From the NCBI GenBank assembly GCA_032433765.1, contig JAVIAB010000008.1:37001991-37065990 (forward strand): a stretch of DNA of 64,000 bases. Reading direction: 5' to 3'. The DNA comes from Megaustenia siamemsis. Lineage: Eukaryota; Mollusca; Gastropoda; Stylommatophora; Ariophantidae. This document shows, one piece after another, positions 35,031 through 44,812 of the stretch. The notes under the pieces were generated by a model that saw only the letters and a list, made by a program, of their open reading frames with translations, was not told where the DNA came from and did no database searches. Position 1 is the stretch's first letter; the number at the start of each line of letters is the position of its first letter. Position numbers and translations under genes: made by a program.

Positions 35031-35049
35031 TTTGCTTGACCTTCGGCAC

Positions 35050-35265
35050 CTCTCACCGTTGAGTACCGTGTCCACATCGAAGGTTGGCTACTAAGGAAGC
35101 GCCATTTTATTCTGTCTCTTGTTTTGATAGTGCACGTTCTCATAGGTCCACCTTTTGACCCTTTTGATGCTGTCATAACTTTAGCCTTGGTCTGTCTTTG
35201 ACTCGTCTACATTTTACCTACCCTCCCAAGATGACTTTTAGTAGGGTATTGTGTCTCTATCGGTT
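35050..35265 (-). mobile_element. RTE-F 3' fragment, second copy
   Basis: It shares CGAAGGTTGGCTAC, TCTGTCTCTTG and CTTGGTCTG in order with 11630-11740. Confidence 0.55.
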
Positions 35266-35561
35266 CACAATGTCCCTGTTTTACTTGACCATCGGCGAAT
35301 AGCGTCCACATGTTTCTTGACATTAGGCACATTTTTTTTTTTTTACATAAAGCAATCAGCAATACGCCAGGCCTTCGCAGAACAAAGATACTCTGGTTTT
35401 ATTTCGTTGTAAATGAATTTGGATAAATGTGGGTCGATCAGGCGACTTTACCAGACCAGATGTCCATAGTGAGACTGTTTATTAACATGCACTCTATGGC
35501 GGTTAGTATCCTCAATACACTGAAATAAATTATTTTTAAAATTTCAGCAAAAAAGGTATCT

Positions 35562-35584
<23 letters not shown>

Positions 35585-35593
<9 letters not shown>

Positions 35594-35660
35594 TCTAGCA
35601 TCGTGGTTAGTGCGCTTGCCTGCCGACTTGTAGGTTCGGGGTTCTGCTGCCAGTGTGGCA
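35585..35660 (+). mobile_element. tRNA-like SINE head
   Basis: GCATCGTGGTTAGTGCGCTT (A-box-like) and TAGGTTCGGGGTTC (B-box-like) with the spacing expected of a Pol III internal promoter. The body is replaced by a poly-T tract and RTE-derived repeats. Confidence 0.55.
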
Positions 35661-35689
35661 GTTTTTTTTTTTTTTCGACCTTAAAGGAT

Positions 35690-36022
35690 GTGTGGGGAAG
35701 TACAAGTCAAATACAAGTGGACAAGGAGTTAACGGGAATAAACTGGTGGGAAAGTACATGTACCAGACAAATACCAGTGGACAAAGAGATAACGGGAATA
35801 AACTGGTGGGAAAGTACCAGACAAATACCAGTGGACAAAGAGATAACGGGAATAAACTGGTGGGAAAGTACCAGACAAATACCAGTGGACAAAGAGATAA
35901 CGGGAATAAACTGGTGGGAAAGTACCAGACAAATACCAGTGGACAAAGAGATAACGGCAATAAACTGGTGGGAAAGTACCAGACAAATACCAGTGGACAA
36001 AGAGATAACGGCAATAAATAGG
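35690..36022. repeat. 54-bp minisatellite derived from the RTE-A ORF, about 6 copies
   Basis: The unit is AAGTACCAGACAAATACCAG, TGGACAAAGAGATAACGGGA, ATAAACTGGTGGGA. About 40 of its 54 bases align with the RTE-A segment at 16465-16505 (TACCAGTCAAACACCAGTGG, ATAAAGAGATAC). In one frame it repeats TRQIPVDKEI, the RTE-A peptide TSQIPVDKEI. Confidence 0.93.
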
Positions 36023-36084
36023 AGGTGCTCTCGCGCACGTTAGAGAACCCTTGCAGTTAAAAATCGACAAGAGTAGGTCATAAA

Positions 36085-36200
36085 TATGGCCGCTGCCCGG
36101 GCCAAACTGTCAGTTGAAACCTACGTGCTCGCAACATTAAGTTCCTACTCTCTAGGGACTTCGTCAGGGTCAAGGCTCGCGAACGAACGGGAAAAAAAAA
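36085..36200 (+). mobile_element. SINE-C 3' end
   Basis: AGTTCCTACTCTCTAGGGAC, TTCGTCAGG and GCGAACGAACGGG then poly-A, matching the 3' end of SINE-C at 38360-38410. Confidence 0.6.
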
Positions 36201-36204
36201 AAAA

Positions 36205-36315
36205 CTTGTTAAAGCTTTGGAAAAAATTCGTAAGAGAATTGCACGAAGCAGGACGACTTCGATAATGTTTGCTGAAGGCCTTTGCTCCGCGGGGAGTTGG
36301 AAAGAAGAACAAATT
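36205..36315 (+). mobile_element. Small RTE-A 3'-end fragment
   Basis: TGTTTGCTGAAGGCCTTTGC and TCCGCGGGGAGTTGGAAAG match the RTE-A terminus (GTTCGTTGAAGACCTATGCT at 16710). Confidence 0.65.
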
Positions 36316-36369
36316 GATCGGTGTCCACCCACCCTCTTTAAATAAGTCTGTAAGTAGCACAGGACCCGC

Positions 36370-36436
36370 GTTCTGGACCAGTCTCATGTCCCTGTTCTGG
36401 ACCAGTCTCATGTCCCTGTTCTGGACCAGTCTCGTC
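36370..36436. repeat. 24-bp tandem repeat, about 3 copies
   Basis: The unit is TTCTGGACCAGTCTCATGTC, CCTG. Confidence 0.9.
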
Positions 36437-36559
36437 AAGAGAGCTGATGCCTGCTGTTGTTGCCTGTCGTCTCCGTGTTCTTTTTAGTGTTTCTCTAGTT
36501 CGACCTCTTTTACGTTATATTATGTTATGTTATGTATTGTATTGTATTAATATCAGAGA

Positions 36560-37200
36560 CATGAAGTAACTACTAATGGAAACCGTCAGAACTGAAGATC
36601 AAAAGAAGATTAGCAATAGAAACACAAAAATTAAATTCCACGAAGAGCATGTGGCATAACACCAGCAAAGCAGTAACATGAAAATTACCGAGTGCATGAA
36701 TCTTCACGAAAGCAAAATATGGTTGTGAATCCTGGATTATCTCGCAAGCAGCAAGAAGAAAAATAGATTCATTCTAAACAAAATGCTACAGAAAAATGCT
36801 TAAGATATTTTGGATAATGAAAAAGAGCAATGAAGACATACTAAAAGATTTAAACATGACAAAGTACTGGCTTATAAACACCATTCTACAGAGAAAATAA
36901 GAATACTATGGTCACGTCAAAAGATAGCGAGCTGGAAAGAACAATAATGGGAGACATGTTACCTAGGCGATGCATCAGGGGCAGACCAACAAGAAGGTGG
37001 TTTCTTAGATATCAAGGAAAGAAAACACGGCAGACTAAGAGATTGCTACGCACAAAGATATATAACTTGGGGATGCTTAACCATTGAACTATGAAAACAA
37101 GCAAGATCTACAAGAACAAGCAGGAAATGGTCAAACAGAGAGCTATGACTTCCGCTCTATGTGATGCCTTCGACACAAGAAGAAAATAAATGAATGAATA
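36560..37200 (+). mobile_element. Decayed RTE-type LINE with tetranucleotide tail
   Basis: Readable pieces include AKYGCESWIISQAARRKID and EEYYGHVKR-like text with many stops. The 3' end TTCCGCTCTATGTGATGCCT, TCGACACAAGAAG is followed by an (AATG)n tail, similar to the RTE-D terminus. Confidence 0.6.
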
Positions 37201-37557
37201 GCGAAAAGATCTCTTAGTCCGCTAACAGATTAATCCAAACAAACAAACAAACAGTGTCGAGTAATGTGCTATGCATTCGTACATTGAAGGGGAGATAATG
37301 CACCTCGTGAAATCGATGTATCTATAACACAACATTTGACAGCAGTGTGTTGCGAGTCAATGTTTGTGCCACAACAATTGTTACCCTTCAAAATCCATAA
37401 TGTAATTCTCACTTTGTGCCTATCGATCCGCACGTTTGACGCACACAAAGGGGAGAAATGTCACACAGCTGTCACATTGACTTCTAAAATGCCATGTAGT
37501 ATTTATTACTTGTAAATATAATAAAGTGAATTCGATTATAATAAAGTGAATTCCATT

Positions 37558-37890
37558 TATACCGTCATTGATTGATTCATCTCTCGGACCGAAGACGGCA
37601 CATAGACCGGAAGCCATAGCTCTCCACGACTGACGATGTGCTTGCTAGTACTTGTAGGTCTTGGTTGTTTCTTCGTCCCATCATTGAGCTGTCCAAAGTA
37701 ATTATTCTCGCTAGCAATTCTCTTGGCCCACCTTTGTTTCCTTTTACCAGTTGTTTTCCACGTGAATGCCAGATGTGGAAGACTTTCTTCACCCATTCTC
37801 AGCACATGACCGATGTATTTCAACGCTGCCTTCTTATAAATCTCGACACGTATTCTTGTCTCTTCGTCTCTTATCTTATCGTTGGAATAG
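37558..37890 (-). mobile_element. RTE-type LINE 3' end with (ATCA)n tail
   Basis: The minus strand encodes MKYIGHVLRMGEESLPHLAF and TWKTTGKRKQRWAKRI. The 3'UTR TATGTGCCGTCTTCGGTCCG leads into AATCAATCAATGA. Confidence 0.72.
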
Positions 37891-38074
37891 CAATCTCTCC
37901 AACTTATGTTTTAGTTTCTTCGGAATTTGTTTTCAGAAGCATTTAGTTTCTTATCTAATAACCTTGATATGAGATTTGAGATTATTTTGTACGTAAACAC
38001 TTGGCTCAAGATAAATTAAAATCAAGATTATTACCACATCAATGTTGCATGGTTGTAATGCCTGAAAGTAGGTA

Positions 38075-38412
38075 CAGAATAAACAATGTGGACAGGTTGG
38101 TCTCGAGGCAAGACGCCGGCCTCGAGACAGAGAGGTTATGGGTTCAAACCCCGGCTGCACCAGCTGGGATTTTTATTTGTGATTTCTCTCTGCGGCAACC
38201 ACCCCTGGTCTCAGCTGCGAGGCCCGGCTTGAAACATCACTTACTCATGGAAGGAATAAAATATGAGTACCTCCGAAGGCGGAGTTATCTGCCTGCGCGT
38301 CGAGGGACCCCTGTGCATACGCCAGGGAAAAACGGATTAACACACACAATTCAGTTCCTAGTCTCTAGTGACGGCGTCAGAGGTAAAAAGCTGGCGAACG
38401 AAAAAAAAAATA
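38075..38412 (+). mobile_element. SINE-C: tRNA-headed SINE
   Basis: The head has a B box GGGTTCAAACCCC and an upstream stem-forming CTCGAGGC..GCCTCGAG like a long variable-arm tRNA. The body runs to GTTCCTAGTCTCTAGTGACG and TGGCGAACG with a poly-A/AAT tail. Confidence 0.68.
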
Positions 38413-38419
38413 ATAATCG

Positions 38420-38815
38420 CATCGTCTCTGGACTGATGTATCGTGTGGAAGAATGCAATGTGTCTGCTGTAACATTTTGAGAACCGCTTCTATTAAGGGG
38501 GAAAACATTAAAATAGCTTTGAACTTCCCTTGCTATCTGAGATGTCCATCATTTATTGCTAGCACACAATTGTTTATTATCGATATTTTAATTGCCGTGT
38601 TTGCGTGCCTGTCTGCCAATCTAAGAGCGACAGTCATAACTAGTTGTGCTCCGCAAACAGTATGAATTGGTGCTATTACAATTTCATAGAAGACAGAGAG
38701 GTTTATTATTATATTTGCTATTTGTATCTTCCTTGTTTATTTGTTTATTTCAGAAATATGACCAGTATAAAGTTGAGACTTGAGATGTGAGTCAGCGTTA
38801 TTGTAGCGGTGAATA
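38420..38815. other. Unassigned spacer
   Basis: No repeat family or coding signal recognised. Confidence 0.35.
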
Positions 38816-38820
38816 CTGCA

Positions 38821-39262
38821 TAATGCGCTACGGCTGTCGTTGGTTGACCACAACGTTCCGACAATAATGCGCTACGGCTGTCGTTGGTTGACCACAACGT
38901 TCCGACAATAATGCGCTACGGCTGTCGTTGGTTGACCACAACGTTCCGACAATAATGCGCTACGGCTGTCGTTGGTTGACCACAACGTTCCGACAATAAT
39001 GCGCTACGGCTGTCGTTGGTTGACCACAACGTTCCGACAATAATGCGCTACGGCTGTCGTTGGTTGACCACAACGTTCCGACAATAATGCGCTACGGCTG
39101 TCGTTGGTTGACCACAACGTTCCGACAATAATGCGCTACGGCTGTCGTTGGTTGACCACAACGTTCCGACAATAATGCGCTACGGCTGTCGTTGGTTGAC
39201 CACAACGTTCCGACAATAATGCGCTACGGCTGTCGTTGGTTGACCACAACGTTCCGACAATT
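38821..39262. repeat. 44-bp minisatellite, 10 virtually identical copies
   Basis: The unit is CGACAATAATGCGCTACGGC, TGTCGTTGGTTGACCACAAC, GTTC. By eye I see no substitutions between copies, unlike every other array here. The unit is GC-richer than its surroundings. Confidence 0.97.
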
Positions 39263-39334
39263 GTCGCCTGCAGCACAAACTCCGTAGCGATGACGACGTT
39301 TCTCGATCATCTCAAAGCTTTAAACTGTTATCCA

Positions 39335-39595
39335 TTTTACCCGCTGTGGTTTGGAAAACCACCCGACTTTGCTATCGACGTTTAGAGAACCTGTGTTCGA
39401 TTCCCGCTATGGAAAGAAAAAAAAAGCTCTCGCCGTCCACACATCCGCTGGGGAGAAATGGGTATCCAGTGTTGTACTCTGGGAAGGTGAGCAATTCCGC
39501 CTCGCATTTGAGTTTCATAGCAACATTGTCCCAGAGCAAATCTGGATGAAAACTCGCGTTCTAAGACGCCGATATATGTCTCGTACTTTACCTGT
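39335..39595 (+). mobile_element. SINE-B copy 2
   Basis: GGAAAACCACCCGACT, CCTGTGTTCGATTCCCGCT, TCTAAGACGCCGATAT and TCGTACTTTACCTGT match the 12210-12539 copy in order. The 5' end is worn. Confidence 0.8.
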
Positions 39596-39795
39596 ACCCG
39601 ATGACTGGGTCCGCCACAGAAGCTGTTGCAGAGCTCGGGTGCTGCTTTTCTTCTTCATCCCCATAAACCCGAGATCGTTGGGGCACTACAGACATACTTC
39701 GTTAACCTTCACCACTAGACTCTTGTCTTGTCATTCAATGGCACTTCTTTCACAGTTCTTTGCTGAATGATAAGGGTGTAGAGGAGGCTCTAATG

Positions 39796-40483
39796 TGTAG
39801 CAGACCCCAACTGCGGAGAGGGCTCCAAATGTTGAATATATAGACGGTCTTTGTTTTGGTGATTTAATTTCACCGTGGCCGCTCGCTCATTCCTCCACTG
39901 ACTGTGCTCAGTCGTGGTGTAGACTGTCAAATTTGCGTACTTCGTGTTGTCAGATTCGTTCGTTGGGCTGGAATACAGCACACCTGTCTACATGAAACTG
40001 TTTGCACACGCAAGCCTCTCGTATAACAGAATAGTAAGTCTTTATTGGCTTAGTCCACCAAACAGAAATGCATCAGTATAACAAAGCTCAGCAGGCTGGC
40101 ATCACCGCTCGGTTATCAAAGTACATGCTAAGGAAATATTTACTTCCAACTCTTGTACTCACTCTCAAGGCTCTCTTATCATACACTAAATCACTTCTAC
40201 GTACCTGGACCAGTCAACAACTACCTAAGTATTTCCCCAGCCGATGAATTCTCTTTATGTCATAGCCTCTATCTCACCTAGCACTTCCCTTAAGACTATT
40301 CACTCCTCCATTCTTCTCACCAGTCCCCTTAATCACGAGACTTTCCCCATCTCTACTCACCCAAACAAACAGTTCACAATCATCCCGTGAATGTCACTTT
40401 CCCCACACATACGATGGTTCTCTCAGTTCTCCTTACACTGTCCCTAACTCCATTATTTCCCTACATCCTTACATCCGGTTACA
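39796..40483 (-). mobile_element. Possible solo LTR, 688 bp
   Basis: On the minus strand it starts TGTAACCGGATGTAAGG and ends GGGGTCTGCTACA, the TG..CA termini expected of LTRs. A polyadenylation signal (GCCAATAAAGACTTAC) sits in the right half. No matching target duplication was found and no internal region adjoins it, so this is tentative. Confidence 0.35.
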
Positions 40484-40572
40484 AGGGGTCGATGGCAAAG
40501 AAAAGCCTACAAATGTCAAGCTGCAGTAAAGCTGATTGTAAAGGAGAAATGAAAAACAAATAGAAAAAAAGT

Positions 40573-40657
40573 ATGATTAAAGCTTTAAGTAATTAATGAA
40601 CGACACAAATTTAAACGATGTTTCGGCTGAATAGGCCTTCAGACAGGAACAACAAAC
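40573..40657. repeat. Left arm of an ~85-bp inverted repeat
   Basis: It begins ATGATTAAAGCTTTAAGTAA and ends GAACAACAAAC. It pairs with 41650-41733 at roughly 85-90% identity by eye. The minus strand contains GAAGGCCTATTCAGCCGAAA, resembling a hammerhead-type helix II plus GAAA core. Confidence 0.8.
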
Positions 40658-40729
40658 AATGCGTTCACACACAGATATGTAAGTAAATAAAATTAGCACT
40701 AGTGATGAAAAATCAAATAATAACATAGA

Positions 40730-41640
40730 GGTAGAAAACTCCAACATCAACGAGCTACTCTTCGCAGATGATCAGTGCCTAATATATGAGGATGAAAACC
40801 TGCTACAACAGCATATAACATCTCTAGATAAAAGCTGCACAAACTACAGTATGAAAATTAACACAGCAAAAACAGAGGCTATAAGAATAAGCAAATTAAG
40901 ACACCTATTAAACATTAAGATCAAATAGAAAGAAATAAAACAAGTAGAGGAATTCAAGTATTTAGGCACAATATTCACAGAAGATGGAAAACTAGATAGA
41001 GAAATTGACATGAGAATACAAAAAGCAAATGATGTCACATACCAGCTTTCACCATTGCTAAGACATCCAAACATTTCTATGCCAGCTAAACAACAAATGA
41101 TAAATAGCATCTTCATACCAACTTTGTGCTATGAAAGTCAAACATGGACCCTTTCTAAATCGCATTTAAGAAAGATCAATACACGTGAGATGCAATGCTT
41201 GAGAAAAGTAACAAACAACACAAGAAGAAATAGAATACCAAATGAAACCATAAGAAAAATAGTAGGAACAAAACCCTGCCAAGAATATATAGAACAACAA
41301 CAACTTAAATGGATTGGCCACCTGGTCAGAATGAACCCTTACCAATCACCATCAAGGGCGTTCTTCTCGAGAATGCATAGAAATAGACCAATAGGAAGAC
41401 CCAGAAGAAGATGGATAGATGCAGTGACAGAGACATTTAACAACAAAGGAAAATCACTAATTCAGACAGTTTGAGCAGCTCAAGAACGACTAATGATATA
41501 AACCACGACATCTTTTAGGTATCAGTGACAGAGACATGTAACAACAAAGGAAAATAACCGATTCAGACAGTTAGAGCAGCTCAAGAACGACAAATGATAT
41601 AAACCACACCTTTTAGGTATCAGTGAGAAAGAGAAAAGAA
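40730..41640 (+). mobile_element. RTE-C LINE fragment between inverted repeats
   Basis: The reading runs ELLFADDQCLIYEDENLLQQ (RT active-site FADD), EFKYLGTIFTEDGKLDREID, a 154-codon open stretch with MPAKQQMINSIFIPTLCYES, KWIGHLVRMNPYQSPSRAFF and RPIGRPRRRWIDAVTETFNN. A single stop follows TDRIQ-like text upstream (IKIK-stop). The 3' end carries a duplicated segment (41505-41640) and a (GAA)n tail. Confidence 0.88.
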
Positions 41641-41649
41641 GAAGAAGAT

Positions 41650-41733
41650 GTTTGCTGTTCCTACTGAAGGCCTATAGAGCTGAAGCATCGTTTAAATTTG
41701 TATACTTCATTAATTACGTAAAGCTTTAACCAT
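41650..41733. repeat. Right arm of the ~85-bp inverted repeat
   Basis: It reads GTTTGCTGTTCCTACTGAAG, GCCTATAGAGCTGAAGCATC, the reverse complement of 40573-40657 with about ten differences. Confidence 0.8.
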
Positions 41734-41748
41734 GCCATTTTATATGTA

Positions 41749-41800
41749 CACACACACACTCACGCACGCGCACTCACGCACGCACACACACACATACATA
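41749..41800. repeat. (CA)n/(CACG)n microsatellite
   Basis: Simple repeat. Confidence 0.9.
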
Positions 41801-41809
41801 TATTTCTCC

Positions 41810-42190
41810 TTTACTGAATGGTCTTTGCTTGGCCAGACCATCGTGGTCTAAACCATTTCATGTCCTGCTCAAGGCATTTAAACCCAGCGTTCTTTGTGAT
41901 TGACCAGTGCTTTCCGTGGCCACACTGCCTCTATTCTCGACCTGTAATTCTACCAGGGTACAACCACGCCGAGTGCAATACGTTATATCGAACATATCAA
42001 CAGCGTGTGTGTGTGTATAGACTGTTCATTATTTGCCGGAGAGTGCCACATTTGCCAATGTTTAAAACACATTTTCACATTTCTTCTTTCTGTTATCCAC
42101 CTGCTGTTGCATTGAAGGGTCGCAGGAGAAAAAAGGAATGTGCAATATAATCTAATGGTTGAAGCTACCGTATATTTTCTTGTAGTCACC
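41810..42190. other. Unassigned spacer
   Basis: No convincing homology; one 110-codon frame lacks any recognisable domain. Confidence 0.35.
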
Positions 42191-42194
42191 TCTT

Positions 42195-42455
42195 CCCTTT
42201 TAGATTAAGTCTCTTTCTTGGTCGTATTTGGGCGCTGTTAGGTTAGAAATGTTTTGGTTCTCGCATATATCTTTTATTCCGTTTGTTAACTGCTTCCTTT
42301 GTCTGCCTTTTTTTTCTCTCCCTCTCTCCCCTGAAGTTTTGAGGCAGAAAGTTTTGTTGTTGCTTTGTCTGGTTTCATTCTTACCAAACCATTTCATTTG
42401 TTTGTATATATTTATATTAACGACACGATTTAATTCTGATCTGTTCTGATTTTCA
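42195..42455 (-). mobile_element. RTE-H LINE 3' fragment
   Basis: The minus strand encodes MKWFGKNETRQSNNKTFCLK and GREKKGRQRKQLTNGIKDIC, the RTE C-terminal pattern. Confidence 0.65.
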
Positions 42456-42457
42456 CA

Positions 42458-42740
42458 TTCTTCTTCTACCTTTCAACTCCCTGTGGAGCATCGGTCTTCA
42501 ACAAACACTTTTCAAGCTAGTCTGTTTCTTGCCATTCTTTTAAGATAATTCTATGTCTTCCCCATCATCTTCATCTCTGCTTCCATCTGTCTTCTCCAAG
42601 AATACCTTGGTCTTACTCTTTGTCTTTTTCCCTGGGGATTCTCAAAAAGATATGTTGTGTAATACTCTCAGTTAGTTTCCGCAGTGTGTGTCCTATCCAG
42701 CGCCATCGTCTTTGTTGTATCTCTTTATAAGATGTTCACA
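42458..42740 (-). mobile_element. RTE-A 3'-end copy
   Basis: It matches the RTE-A terminus (CCCTGTGGAGCATCGGTCTT on the plus strand) with a short GAA tail. It is truncated at about 42740. Confidence 0.85.
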
Positions 42741-42744
42741 TTGG

Positions 42745-42970
42745 TGGATATTTGATATCTTTATGTTGCTTGTTATCTCAAGCACCTCATTTCGCAGCTT
42801 GTAATCTTCTGAGTGTGACCTTTGTTCAGTGGCGCCAATAGTTGACATTAGTAACAGAAGGGTTATATCAACATGCCTTTTATCATTTGTTTGAAGCTGT
42901 TCATGATATGTTGGATGTTTTAAAAGTGGAGCCAGTTAGTAGTTGACAATGTTTGCTCTCTGTACTTTGG

Positions 42971-43021
<51 letters not shown>

Positions 43022-43330
43022 ATACTTCAGTCTTCTATATGTATATTGCCCAAGTATTTTAATTCTCTTGTTTAATTTGAGTATGTTTATTTTAACGTTT
43101 AAGTTTCCTCTTTTCTTATTTATTTTTATTATTTCTTCTCCTTGATTTATGTTTTGTTCTAGTTAATTTTCATATTGTATTATTTGCAGACATTATTCAG
43201 GGCTTTTGCATGTTGTTGTACGCCTTTCTCATGTTCGCCCTCATAAACTATACATATACTAAAGTATCACTTAAACTAACATTAATTCAGTTATAAAGTT
43301 CACATTTTCCCGTGGTGTCACAACAAATAT
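42745..43330 (-). mobile_element. Diverged RTE-C-like fragment, interrupted by (CT)n
   Basis: The minus strand yields pieces such as KRIKILGQYTYRRLKY and, beyond the CT run, EAKVQRANIVNYWLHF, parallel to FKYLGT..DRE and IQKANAVTYQLSPL of RTE-C. Confidence 0.5.
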
Positions 43331-43399
43331 ATACATTTTAAGAATACATTAGGCTCATGAATCTTAATCTAACATGCTGCAAAATTCTAGGATTAAAAC

Positions 43400-44318
43400 T
43401 AAAATGTCAGCTTTGAGATTAGAGCAAGGAGCTGTGAGAAGAGTGGTTTTGTGAGTTGAGATTAGAGCAAGGGACTGTGAAAAGAGTGGTTTTGTGAGTT
43501 GAGATTAGAGCAAGGGACTGTGAGAAGAGTGGTTTTGTTAGTTGAGATTAGAGCAAGGGACCGTGAGAAGAGTGGTTTTGTTAGTTGAGATTAGAGCAAG
43601 GGACTGTGAGAAGAGTGGTTTTGTTAGTTGAGATTAGAGCAAGGGACTGTGAGAAGAGTGGTTTTGTTAGTTGAGATTAGAGCAAGGGACTGTGAGAAGA
43701 GTGGTTTTGTTAGTTGAGATTAGAGCAAGGGACTGTGAGAAGAGTGGTTTCGTTAGTTGAGATTAGAGCAAGGGACTGTGAGAAGAGTGGTTTTGTTAGT
43801 TGAGATTAGAGCAAGGGACTGTGAGAAGAGTGGTTTTGTTAGTTGAGATTAGAGCAAGGGACTGTGAGAAGAGTGGTTTCGTTAGTTGAGATTAGAGCAA
43901 GGGACTGTGAGAAGAGTAGTTTTGTTAGTTGAGATTAGAGCAAGGGACTGTGAGAAGAGTGGTTTTGTTAGTTGAGATTAGAGCAAGGGACTGTGAGAAG
44001 AGTGGTTTCGTTAGTTGAGATTAGAGCAAGGGACTGTGAGAAGAGTAGTTTTGTTAGTTGAGATTAGAGCAAGGGACTGTGAGAAGAGTGGTTTTGTTAG
44101 TTGAGATTAGAGCAAGGGACTGTGAGAAGAGTGGTTTCGTTAGTTGAGATTAGAGCAAGGGACTGTGAGAAGAGTGGTTTTGTTAGTTGAGATTAGAGCA
44201 AGGGACTGTGAGAAGAGTGGTTTTGTTAGTTGAGATTAGAGCAAGGGACTGTGAGAAGAGTGGTTTTGTTAGTTGAGATTAGAGCAAGGGACTGTGAGAA
44301 GAGTGGTTTTGTTAGTGG
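43400..44318. repeat. 43-bp minisatellite, about 21 copies
   Basis: The unit is AGTTGAGATTAGAGCAAGGG, ACTGTGAGAAGAGTGGTTTT, GTT. The period was measured as 43 (43571 to 43614). A TTTTGTT/TTTCGTT variant recurs every few units. Confidence 0.97.
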
Positions 44319-44519
44319 AAGTCTTCCCCTTGTGTGTTAACAGTACAATCTCACAGCTGCTTGCTACAGAGTGGCTTTTTTGCTTTAAACACTGACATGT
44401 CTAGGTTGAAGACCACCTAGATCCAATACATATTCTCTCACAGTGAACACACATATGTGTATATTTGGAAGTTGTTACAGAAATGAACATTTTTTGCATC
44501 ATTAATCTCTGTCTGTCTT

Positions 44520-44590
44520 CTTTTCTCTTTCTCACTGATACCGAAAAGGTGTCGTGGTTTATATCGTTTGTCGATATAAACCACGACACC
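44520..44590 (-). mobile_element. RTE-C 3' terminus detached from its body
   Basis: The reverse complement CGATATAAACCACGACACC, TTTTCGGTATCAGTGAGAAA matches the RTE-C 3' end at 41495-41640. The rest of this copy is at 44813-45560, separated by a block of the 43-bp repeat. Confidence 0.75.
44548..44590. repeat. Perfect 19-bp inverted repeat with 5-base loop
   Basis: The left arm GGTGTCGTGGTTTATATCG (44548-44566), loop TTTGT, and right arm CGATATAAACCACGACACC (44572-44590) pair with no mismatch. Confidence 0.95.
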
Positions 44591-44597
44591 ATACTCT

Positions 44598-44812
44598 AGT
44601 TGAGATTAGAGCAAGGGACTGTGAGAAGAGTGGTTTCGTTAGTTGAGATTAGAGCAAGGGACTGTGAGAAGAGTGGTTTCGTTAGTTGAGATTAGAGCAA
44701 GGGACTGTGAGAAGAGTGGTTTCGTTAGTTGAGATTAGAGCAAGGGACTGTGAGAAGAGTGTGAGAAGATAATAAACCACTCTTCTCACAGCCCCTTGCT
44801 CTAATCTCAAAT
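44598..44812. repeat. Second block of the 43-bp repeat, ending in an inverted monomer
   Basis: About four direct units up to 44770 are followed by an inverted unit (CTCTTCTCACAGCCCCTTGC, TCTAATCTC) at 44780-44812. Confidence 0.9.

Noticed and set aside
39351..39770. 139-codon plus-strand frame
   Set aside because: The first two thirds lie in a SINE-B copy, so it is not a host gene.
41818..42150. 110-codon plus-strand frame
   Set aside because: No family resemblance and no exon signals beyond chance.
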